Assembly (NCBI RefSeq): GCF_014174495.1
Contig: NZ_JACJHR010000030.1
Coordinates: 40,984 to 104,983, forward strand
Source: Amycolatopsis echigonensis
GTDB taxonomy: Bacteria; Actinomycetota; Actinomycetes; Mycobacteriales; Pseudonocardiaceae
Direction of reading: 5' to 3'
Length of the DNA: 64,000 nt
Below the pieces are notes generated by a model that searched no databases, was not told the origin of the DNA, and worked only from the letters and a program-made list of their open reading frames with translations. The position numbers and the translations under genes are program-made. Of this stretch, positions 17,214 through 23,980 are shown piece after piece; position 1 is the first letter of the stretch, and each line of letters starts with the position of its first letter.

Positions 17214-17506
17214 CAACTCAGCAGCGCCGTCGCGATCGTCGGACGGTGGTGGTGGCCGCGGGCGGCCATCCGCAGCTGACCGGCGAGATCGGACGTCGCG
17301 TCGCCGAGCATGCGCGCGTCGATGTCGCGCGCGGCGAGCGCCGCTTCCCACCGGGCGGCGATTTCCCGCGCTGGCGCGGAAATACCCCACGGCGTCGATT
17401 CGAGGCGGGCTTCGGAAAACCGGCCCGCCGCACGGTCCGCGTCGGCAGCCGCTCGATCGAGCGCGTCCGCGGCGGCGTTGAGCCGCTCGCTCGTCGAACC
17501 TGCCAT
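17213..17506 (-). CDS. Small helical protein, ESX-substrate-like
   Basis: 97 residues. It opens MAGSTSERLNAAADALDRAA, followed by heptad-like Ala/Asp/Arg repeats, STPWGISAPAREIAARWEAA and GQLRMAARGHHH. Length and all-helix content fit the WXG100-like range, and PWG around residue 40 sits where the turn would be, but it is not a canonical WXG. It is the first gene of a two-gene unit with the 189-residue protein. No ATPase gene is adjacent. Function is unknown; an ESX-type or membrane-associated role is only a guess. Confidence 0.6.
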   Translation of the reverse strand: MAGSTSERLNAAADALDRAAADADRAAGRFSEARLESTPWGISAPAREIAARWEAALAARDIDARMLGDATSDLAGQLRMAARGHHHRPTIATALLS

Positions 17507-17843
17507 GGGGACCTCCGCTTTCCAGGAGAGCGCGAACCGCCGTCCGCCACCCTCTGGAGAGATCTAACCCCATCGAGGTCGTCCAGGTCACTCGGCCGGG
17601 CGTGCGACTGTTTCACATCGTGGGGAGCCTTGACCTGGTGATCCGTACCCCGCCAGAATTGGACTCATGCCAGAGACCCGGGAAGTGCCGCTAGCCGGCC
17701 GTGCCCCGGCACGGACGGACGGCGAGGGCGTAGCCGCTCTCCTCACGCGTCGCGGTCGTCTCGGCTCTCCTCCCGCGTAGGCGATTTTCCGCTGTTTTTT
17801 CCGCTGCCACAGCCGAATTCACCTATTCTTCGGGAGTACCGCC
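17507..17843. other. 337-bp spacer between divergent operons
   Basis: Holds the promoters of the minus-strand helical-protein pair and the plus-strand dioxygenase, and the possible 37-codon leader at 17667-17780. A T-rich CTGTTTTTTCCGCTG segment at 17790-17805 is the most AT-rich part. Nothing else is supported. Confidence 0.5.
17667..17780 (+). CDS. Possible 37-residue leader peptide upstream of the TauD-type gene
   Basis: ATG 17667 opens a frame ending ALLTRRGRLGSPPA at TAG 17778-17780, 63 bases before the dioxygenase. Short peptides with an LLTRR core precede many actinomycete sulfur-metabolism genes. This one keeps LLTRR but lacks the usual Cys-containing tail. No strong ribosome site is seen. 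Low confidence. Confidence 0.3.
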   Translation: MPETREVPLAGRAPARTDGEGVAALLTRRGRLGSPPA

Positions 17844-18770
17844 ATGTCTGTAGACCTGCCTGCCCGCCTGCGCTCGTCCGTCACCCCGGACGACGGGATC
17901 CTCGAAGGCCCGCGTGTGCTGCGCCGCCTTCCGGACGGCGTGGAAGAACGTCCCTACGAGCTTTTCGCCCTTCGCCCGCTCGGACGAGTGATCGGCGCGG
18001 AAATCTCCGGAGTGGACCTCGGCGCGCCGGTGTCGTCGCGGCTGCGCGCCGAACTGAACCGCGCGCTGCTGGAGTGGAAGGTGCTGTTCTTCCGCGACCA
18101 GCACATCACGTCGCAGCAGCAGCGCGCGTTCGCCGCGAACTGGGGTGAGCTGGAAACCAACCCGTTCATCCCGCGGGGAGATTCCGACCAGGTCGTGCGG
18201 TTCACCCGCACCGCCGGGATGCCGGGGTACGAAAACATCTGGCACACCGACGTCACCTGGCGGCCGAATCCGGCGCTCGGGTCGGTCCTGCGGCTGGTCG
18301 AGGTCCCGCCGATCGGCGGCGACACGATGTGGGCCGACATGGCCGCCGCCTACGACAACCTGCCCGCCGACGTCCGCGAGCGGATCGACGGCCTCACCGC
18401 GGTGCACGATTTCGTCCCCGGTTTCGACCGGTTCACCGATCCGGACCTGCTGGCCCAGTGGCAGGACGCGTACCCGCCGGTCGAACACCCGGTGGTGCGG
18501 ACCCATCCGGAGACCGGACGGCGGACGTTGTTCGTGAACCAGGCGTTCACCACGCACATCGTCGGCCTCGACCGCGCCGAAAGCGACCGGCTGCTGCGGT
18601 ATCTGTTCCTGCAGGCGCACACGCCGGAATTCCAGGTGCGGTTCCGCTGGGAGCCGGATTCGGTGGCGTTCTGGGACAACCGCGCGACCCAGCATTACGC
18701 GGTGAACGACTACCACCCGCACGTCCGGATCGCCGAGCGCGTCGCGATCGTCGGGGACCGGCCGTACTGA
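17844..18770 (+). CDS. TauD/TfdA family Fe(II)/2-oxoglutarate dioxygenase
   Basis: 308 residues. The iron facial triad is H134 and D136 (WHTDVTW) and H284 (ATQHYAVNDY), with R295 placed to bind 2-oxoglutarate. VLFFRDQHIT and GGDTMWADM are family landmarks. Members hydroxylate taurine, alkyl sulfonates or sulfates, or other small acids. A full TauD call is not safe. ATG 17844 follows a GGAG-containing segment (TTCGGGAGTACCGCC). A possible leader peptide upstream hints at sulfur-dependent control. It is convergent with the TetR remnant, one base apart. Confidence 0.85.
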   Translation: MSVDLPARLRSSVTPDDGILEGPRVLRRLPDGVEERPYELFALRPLGRVIGAEISGVDLGAPVSSRLRAELNRALLEWKVLFFRDQHITSQQQRAFAANWGELETNPFIPRGDSDQVVRFTRTAGMPGYENIWHTDVTWRPNPALGSVLRLVEVPPIGGDTMWADMAAAYDNLPADVRERIDGLTAVHDFVPGFDRFTDPDLLAQWQDAYPPVEHPVVRTHPETGRRTLFVNQAFTTHIVGLDRAESDRLLRYLFLQAHTPEFQVRFRWEPDSVAFWDNRATQHYAVNDYHPHVRIAERVAIVGDRPY

Positions 18771-19240
18771 TCACCGCGCGACGCCGGTGAGCACGGTGTC
18801 GACAAGTCGTTCGAGATAGGTGTCGTCGGCGGATTTCGCTCGGACCAGGGTGCGGAACCAGAGATTTCCGCCGAGCAGATCCAGGATCATCTCCGAATCC
18901 GCGGCGTCGGCGAGTTCGCCTCGGGCGTGGGCACGGTCGAAGACGACCTGCTCACGACCGAGGCGGTCGGCGAAGAACCGTCCGGCGGCCTCGGCGGTGG
19001 CGGGCCGGTCCGGCAGCGCGGAGACGACGGTCGTGATGACGCGCCGGTTCGCCGGATCGGACAGCAGGCGGTGGATCTGCTTCGCCAGCTCGACGAGATC
19101 GCCGCGCAGGGAACCAGTGTCGGGGACCGCGAAGGTGAGCTCAGGAGCCTGCACGAGGGCGTCGGCGAGGACCTCGTCTTTGGTCGCCCAGGTGCGTTAG
19201 ATCGTCGTTTTGTGGACGCCGGCTTGAGCGGTCGGGCATT
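18771..19240 (-). pseudogene. TetR-family regulator, decayed in its HTH
   Basis: The C-terminal domain is intact and open from 19154 to 18771 (RGDLVELAKQIHRLLSDPAN, FFADRLGREQVVFDRAHARG, ILDLLGGNLWFR). Reading the same frame upstream gives ATKDEVLADALV and, before it, AGVHKTTI-stop-RTWATKDEV. TetR proteins have a tyrosine at that spot (TTIYRTW), so TAC has become TAA at 19199-19201. Upstream of AGVHKTTI the frame soon meets another stop, and the first helices are lost. The 127-codon frame is therefore probably a dead regulator fragment. Confidence 0.7.
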
Positions 19241-19504
19241 CCCTCGGCGGTTACGCCTCGATCGCGACCGCGGCTCGCCATCCGGAACGGGTCGTTTCCT
19301 TGGTTGGCGCGGTACCCCGGCCGGGTGCTTCTGCTCAACGGCCGTCACGACCACTTCCGCCTTGGCGAGCGCCGGTTTTTGGCTGCGGGTCAGGACGGAG
19401 CGCTGCGGATCGTGCCGGGAGCTGGCCACTACCTGCCGCTCACGCACGGAGAGATTTGCGCGCGCGTTGTCGACGGCGTCGCCACGGCTCTCGTCAGCGG
19501 TTAA
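19205..19504 (+). pseudogene. C-terminal fragment of an alpha/beta hydrolase
   Basis: The frame reads FPWLARYPGRVLLLNGRHDH then FRLGERRFLAAGQDGALRIV, PGAGHYLPLTHGEICARVV. This is the end of an alpha/beta hydrolase, with the catalytic Asp in GRHDHF and His in GAGHYLP. The nucleophile half is absent; upstream codons back to about 19205 are open but shorter than needed and overlap the decayed TetR. Both genes at this spot look like survivors of one deletion. Confidence 0.6.
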
Positions 19505-19882
19505 TGCTCGCGAGTGGCGAGGCGGGCCGCCTTCCTCCCCTGCTCGCGCTCCCCCGCGCGGTCAAGGCGGCGCCTCGCCACTCGCGAGGCTTCCCCGGGG
19601 CAAATCCGTGGAGCCGCGGTCGCGGGAGAAGCGGAAAGTCCCGCGCCCGCGGCTTTTTTCCCGGGTGGCGGCACCCGCGCACTCGACGACGGTCAACCCC
19701 CACGTGACCGTGTCGCCTCCCCCTGCGGGGTGCTACCCGTGAGCGCCGGGGCGGCCCGAAAGTGGTCTGGGCCACAGTTTCCGCGCTCATCGGTAAAGTA
19801 CTCCCGCGAGGTACCAGTCGACCCCGGGCTTGAGCTGCATTTAAGGCAGATGCGCCGTCCGGGTGACGGCGGGAACGGCGGG
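19505..19882. other. 378-bp spacer after the hydrolase fragment
   Basis: Contains the 82-bp inverted repeat and then unstructured GC-rich sequence up to the CapA-like stop at 19883. Open frames across it look like shadows. I see no RNA gene. Confidence 0.5.
19507..19588. repeat. 82-bp long inverted repeat/terminator
   Basis: An 18-bp perfect stem (19507-19524 with 19571-19588, CTCGCGAGTGGCGAGGCG) continues inward as GCCGCCTT/AAGGCGGC after a two-base bulge. It sits just after the hydrolase fragment and could end transcription from either side, or be a small repetitive hairpin. Confidence 0.75.
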
Positions 19883-20899
19883 TCAGCCGCGAAGTCCTTC
19901 GACTGTCGCGAAACCATCACTGACCGTCACGTTCGTGCCGCGCCGCGCGGACAACTCGACGAACCGCCGCAGCGCCTCGTCGGCGTCGGCTCCCGTCAAC
20001 GGTACGCATTCGTTGTCTTCGCCGCGGCGGATCGGCACTAATTCGACCCGCATCTGGTCGCCGACGACGCAGCCGGCGAGCAGGCCGTCGCGGTGCCGGT
20101 CGCGCATGGCAGGCCAGTCGAAGACGAGGTTGCCCAGGCTGTAGAGGATCGGGCAGCCGCGATACACCTCGACCGGCTGCACGGTGTGCGGTCCGTGTCC
20201 GACGACCAGGTCGGCGCCGGCGTCGATGATCGCGTGCGCGTAGGTGACCTGGTATTCGGCCAGTTCTTGGCCGGGGAGGCCCCAATGCATCGACACGACG
20301 ACGTGGTCGGCCTCGGCGCGGGCGCGGCGGATGTCGGCGAGCAGCAGCTCCAGGTCGCGGCGGACCGGCGTGGTGTGCACGATCGGAGGGCGTCCGGGGA
20401 CGTCCAGGACGCGCGGATCAGGTTGGTACGACGTGTAAGCGCCCGCCACGGCGACGCCCGGCGAGTCTTCCGTCGCTTCCTGTCCGACGGGCCAGCACAG
20501 CGAGGTGTAGGCGAGGAACGCGATCCGGCCGCCCGATCGTTCGAGGATCGCCGGTGCGTGTGCTTCCGCGAGGTTCGCGCCCGCGCCGCAGTGCGCGATT
20601 CCGGCGCGGTCCAGCACGGCGAGGCTGGCCATCGCCGCGGCCGGCGGGTAGGTGACGTTGTTGGCCACTGACACGACGTCGATCTCGGCGGCGGTCAGCG
20701 CGGCGACCATCTCCGGCTGCGAGTGCCGCCAGTTCGGCTTGTGCGGGATGTCCAGACCGGTCGAGCCGGACAGCGGTCCCTCGAGATTCACGAACCGCAC
20801 ATCGGCGCCGGTGAGCAGCGAGCTCAACGGGGCGAACGCCGTTTCCGGGCTCGCGCGGCCCTGAAGGTTGACGTCTCCGCCGAGTACGAGCGTGATCAT
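19883..20899 (-). CDS. CapA family (PGA-synthesis-type) metallophosphatase-like protein
   Basis: 338 residues. Family marks are LGGDVNLQGR at the start, FVNLEGPLSG, HKPNWRHSQPEMVAALTAA, VSVANNVTYP, VVSMHWGLPGQEL and GADLVVGHGPHTVQPVEVYR. Proteins of this fold accompany poly-gamma-glutamate or other surface polymer synthesis, though many actinomycete copies have no known role. No signal peptide or membrane anchor is seen, unlike CapA itself, so it may be cytoplasmic. ATG 20899 is divergent from the exported nuclease, 125 bases away. Confidence 0.8.
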   Translation of the reverse strand: MITLVLGGDVNLQGRASPETAFAPLSSLLTGADVRFVNLEGPLSGSTGLDIPHKPNWRHSQPEMVAALTAAEIDVVSVANNVTYPPAAAMASLAVLDRAGIAHCGAGANLAEAHAPAILERSGGRIAFLAYTSLCWPVGQEATEDSPGVAVAGAYTSYQPDPRVLDVPGRPPIVHTTPVRRDLELLLADIRRARAEADHVVVSMHWGLPGQELAEYQVTYAHAIIDAGADLVVGHGPHTVQPVEVYRGCPILYSLGNLVFDWPAMRDRHRDGLLAGCVVGDQMRVELVPIRRGEDNECVPLTGADADEALRRFVELSARRGTNVTVSDGFATVEGLRG

Positions 20900-21024
20900 T
20901 GCGTCAACCCGTCCAAAGGAGGAAATCCTCCCAGCTCGTTACGAATCGTTGCCCTTTCGTCTTCCTCTGCTTCGCTTGTTCGGGGGACGATGCCTCGACC
21001 GTTGAGATGCAGAGGGGACTCAGG

Positions 21025-23526
21025 GTGACCATATCCCGTCGTCCTGCCGGGGGTAGAAGCGCCGGTGGGACAAGACTGACCAGAGGCGCGATTGCCGTCT
21101 CCGCCGCGGCTCTCGCGCTGGGCGGAGTGGCCGCGCCCGCTTCGGCGGCACCGAGCGCGGACGCCCTGATCGCCGAGGTCTACGGCGGTGGCGGCAATTC
21201 CGGGGCCACGCTGACCAACGACTTCATCGAGCTGGCCAACCACGGCGGCGCGCCCGTCGCGCTCGGCGGCTACAGCGTCCAGTACCTGCCGGCTTCGGCG
21301 AGTGCGACGAGCAAGTGGCAGGTCACGCCGCTCGCCGGGTCGGTCGCGCCGAAGGGCCGCTACCTCGTCGCGGAGGGGAAGGGGAACGGCGGCACGGTCG
21401 CGCTGCCGACGCCCGACGCGACCGGGAGCATCGCGATGTCCGCGACCGCCGGCACCGTCGCGCTCGTGTCCGACAGCGCGCCGCTGACCTGCAAGACCGC
21501 CGCTGACTGTGCCGCGGACAGCCGGGTCAAGGACCTCGTCGGCTTCGGCGATGCCGTTGTCCGCGAAGGAACTCCGGCCGCCGCGCCGTCGAATACAACC
21601 TCGGTCGCGCGAGCGGCGACGCTTGCTGACACCGACAACAACAGCACGGACTTCGCTGTCGGCGACCCGACGCCCACCAACACCAAGGGCGAGACCACCG
21701 GCACCCAGCCCGGCGAGCCGGGTGTTCCGGCGAAGATCCACGACATCCAGGGCATCACGCGGATTTCGCCGTTCAAGGACAAGCAGGTCGAGGACGTCAC
21801 CGGCATCGTCACCGCGGTGCGGAGCTTCGGCTCGGCCCGTGGGTTCTGGATGACCGATCCGCATCCGGACAGCGACCCGCGCACCAGCGAGGGCCTCTTC
21901 GTGTTCACCGGGTCGACCACCCCGGCGGTGGCGGTCGGCGACGCGGTCACCGCGCAGGGCAAGGTCAAGGAGTACTACCCGGACGCGCCCGCGACCTCGA
22001 ACTACCAGTCGCTGACCGAGCTGACCAGTGCACAGTGGACAGTCGACTCGCAGGGGAATCCGCTGCCGGCTCCGACGGTGCTGACGCCGGATCAGGTGCC
22101 GGATGTACTGGCCCCCAACGCGGGCGGCAACATCGAATCGCTGCCGCTTGAGCCGTCGAAGTACGCGCTGGACTTCTGGGAATCGCACGAAAGCGAGATC
22201 GTCCAGGTTTCTGACGCGCGCGTGGTCGGCCCGAGCAACAAGTACGGCGAGCTTTACGTGACCACTAAGCCGCAGCAGAACCCGACGCCGCGCGGTGGCA
22301 CTGTTTATCTGGGGTACGACCAGATCAACACTGGTGTGCTGAAGGTTCAGTCGATTATCCCGTCCTCGCAGCAGGCAGCTCCGAAGGTCAACACCGGCGA
22401 CGTGCTCACCGGCGTCACCTCCGGCCCGGTGGAGTACAGCAACTTCGGCGGGTACACGCTGTTCGCTTCGAAGCTGGGCGCGGCCAAGGACAACAAGCTG
22501 CAGAAGGAAATCACGCGCAAGCAGCGTCCGGGTGAGCTTTCGGTGGCGACGTACAACGTCGAGAACCTCGCACCGTCCGATTCGGACACCAAGTACGCGC
22601 AGCTCGCACACGGCATCGTCGACAACCTCGCGACGCCGGACATCGTCACCCTGGAAGAAATCCAGGACAACAGCGGCGCGACCGACGACGGAACGGTCGA
22701 CGCCGACGCGACGCTGAAGAAGTTCACCGATGCGATCGTCGCCGCGGGCGGACCGCGGTACCAGTGGCGGCAGATCGACCCGGTGAACGACGAGGACGGA
22801 GGACAACCGGGCGGCAACATCCGGGTCGGCTTCCTGTTCAATCCGTCGCGCGTGTCCTTTGTGGACCGACCGGGTGGCAGCCCGACCTCTTCGGTGGGCG
22901 TGGTTTCCGACCACGGCAAGGCACACCTGACGCAGTCGCCGGGCCGGGTCGACCCGGGCAACGAGGCGTGGGAGGACAGCCGCAAGCCGCTGGCCGGCGA
23001 GTTCGTGTTCCGCGGCCGCACGGTGTTCGTGCTCGCCAACCACTTCAACTCGAAGGGCGGCGACCAGCCGACCCACGGCCGTTATCGGCCGCCGACGCGC
23101 AGCTCCGAGGTGCAGCGGCAGAAGCAGGCAACCGTCCTGCAGGGGTTCGTGGCGCAACTGCTCAACGCGGACCCGCGGGCGAACGTCGTGGTGGCCGGTG
23201 ACCTGAACGACTACCAGTTCTCGCCCGCGCTGGCGAAGCTGACGTCGGGTGGGCTGCTGAAGGACCTGATTTCGACGCTGCCGCCGGCTGAGCGGTACAG
23301 CTACGTGTACGAGGGTCAGTCGCAGGTGCTTGACCACATCCTGGCGTCGGCTGCCCCGCGTGGCGTGGACTATGACGTGGTGCATGTCAATGCCGAGTTC
23401 GCTGACCAGGCGAGCGACCACGACCCACAGGTGGTGCGGTTCCGTCCTTCGGCGGGGAACCCGTTCGAGGACTGGGCTAACGACGTGCTCGACCAACTGG
23501 ATCGGGTGCTGCACCGGACGGCGTAG
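21025..23526 (+). CDS. Secreted LTD- and EEP-domain nuclease
   Basis: 833 residues. A long Sec signal ends at about residue 41 (PASAAPSADA). A lamin-tail domain covers about 45-150 (LIAEVYGGGGNSGATLTNDF, IELANHGG). An OB-like middle region follows (GITRISPFKDKQVEDVTGIV). The endonuclease/exonuclease/phosphatase domain runs from about 503 (LSVATYNVENLAPSD) through LEEIQD, NHFNSKGGD, AGDLNDY (about 724) and SDHDPQ (about 796), the metal and catalytic residues of extracellular DNases. GTG 21025 is chosen because AGAGGGG lies at 21011-21017; ATG 21007 lacks a ribosome site. It likely degrades extracellular DNA. Confidence 0.88.
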   Translation: MTISRRPAGGRSAGGTRLTRGAIAVSAAALALGGVAAPASAAPSADALIAEVYGGGGNSGATLTNDFIELANHGGAPVALGGYSVQYLPASASATSKWQVTPLAGSVAPKGRYLVAEGKGNGGTVALPTPDATGSIAMSATAGTVALVSDSAPLTCKTAADCAADSRVKDLVGFGDAVVREGTPAAAPSNTTSVARAATLADTDNNSTDFAVGDPTPTNTKGETTGTQPGEPGVPAKIHDIQGITRISPFKDKQVEDVTGIVTAVRSFGSARGFWMTDPHPDSDPRTSEGLFVFTGSTTPAVAVGDAVTAQGKVKEYYPDAPATSNYQSLTELTSAQWTVDSQGNPLPAPTVLTPDQVPDVLAPNAGGNIESLPLEPSKYALDFWESHESEIVQVSDARVVGPSNKYGELYVTTKPQQNPTPRGGTVYLGYDQINTGVLKVQSIIPSSQQAAPKVNTGDVLTGVTSGPVEYSNFGGYTLFASKLGAAKDNKLQKEITRKQRPGELSVATYNVENLAPSDSDTKYAQLAHGIVDNLATPDIVTLEEIQDNSGATDDGTVDADATLKKFTDAIVAAGGPRYQWRQIDPVNDEDGGQPGGNIRVGFLFNPSRVSFVDRPGGSPTSSVGVVSDHGKAHLTQSPGRVDPGNEAWEDSRKPLAGEFVFRGRTVFVLANHFNSKGGDQPTHGRYRPPTRSSEVQRQKQATVLQGFVAQLLNADPRANVVVAGDLNDYQFSPALAKLTSGGLLKDLISTLPPAERYSYVYEGQSQVLDHILASAAPRGVDYDVVHVNAEFADQASDHDPQVVRFRPSAGNPFEDWANDVLDQLDRVLHRTA

Positions 23527-23533
23527 TTAGTTG

Positions 23534-23586
23534 TCCGTGAAGGGCTCCTTGCGGGAATCAGCTTCCCTCGAGGAGTCCTTCACGGA
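23534..23586. terminator. Palindromic repeat family A, copy 1; bidirectional terminator
   Basis: Two 24-bp arms (23534-23557 and 23563-23586) with three mismatches surround the loop TCAGC. It sits between two convergent genes. A nearly identical but perfect copy lies at 43498-43544, so this is a dispersed chromosomal palindrome family. Confidence 0.8.
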
Positions 23587-23608
23587 CGTTGACCGTCCCA
23601 GCGCGGGC

Positions 23609-23980
23609 TCAGCGTTTCGCGCGCCACCCAAGTCCCAGCACCGCCTGGACCAGTTCCTGGTAGCTCGGCTTGACCTCTTCCAGGTACCGGTCCAAATACT
23701 GCGGCCGGGCAGTAGTCACCGGCTCCGGGTCGTCCAGCGCTTCCACGAAACTCAGCCGGGAAACGTTGTGCAGCGCCATCTTCCACCACCGCTTAGCGCG
23801 TTCTTGGGCCTTTTCCTCCCGATCCCGCGCGGCGGCCACCGCGGCTTGCGCGTCCACTAGTTGACGCTCGATTTCGTCCGCTCGTGCCAGTTCCCACGCG
23901 CGCAGGTTGTCCGCCGAACCGCGGGCCAGGCCTACGATTTCCTTGTACCGCATGGCGGGGCTGGGAGTTCCTTCGGTCAC
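23609..23980 (-). CDS. Coiled-coil protein of the FtsK-like operon
   Basis: 123 residues. A conserved-looking start (SPAMRYKEIVGLARGSADNL) leads into a long helix rich in Glu, Arg and Ala (DEIERQLVDAQAAVAAARDR, EEKAQERAKRWW, about 37-72), then LDRYLEEVKPSYQELVQAVL. No signal or membrane segment is seen. GTG 23980 overlaps the stop of the ATPase gene by four bases (GTGA), so the two are coupled. It closes the operon and is followed by the palindromic terminator. I do not recognise the family; an adaptor or chaperone for the ATPase would fit. Confidence 0.75.
   Translation of the reverse strand: MTEGTPSPAMRYKEIVGLARGSADNLRAWELARADEIERQLVDAQAAVAAARDREEKAQERAKRWWKMALHNVSRLSFVEALDDPEPVTTARPQYLDRYLEEVKPSYQELVQAVLGLGWRAKR

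Noticed and set aside
20896..23514. 872-codon minus-strand frame opposite the nuclease
   Set aside because: Arg/Val-rich shadow caused by GC bias. The plus strand encodes a complete LTD/EEP nuclease with signal peptide.
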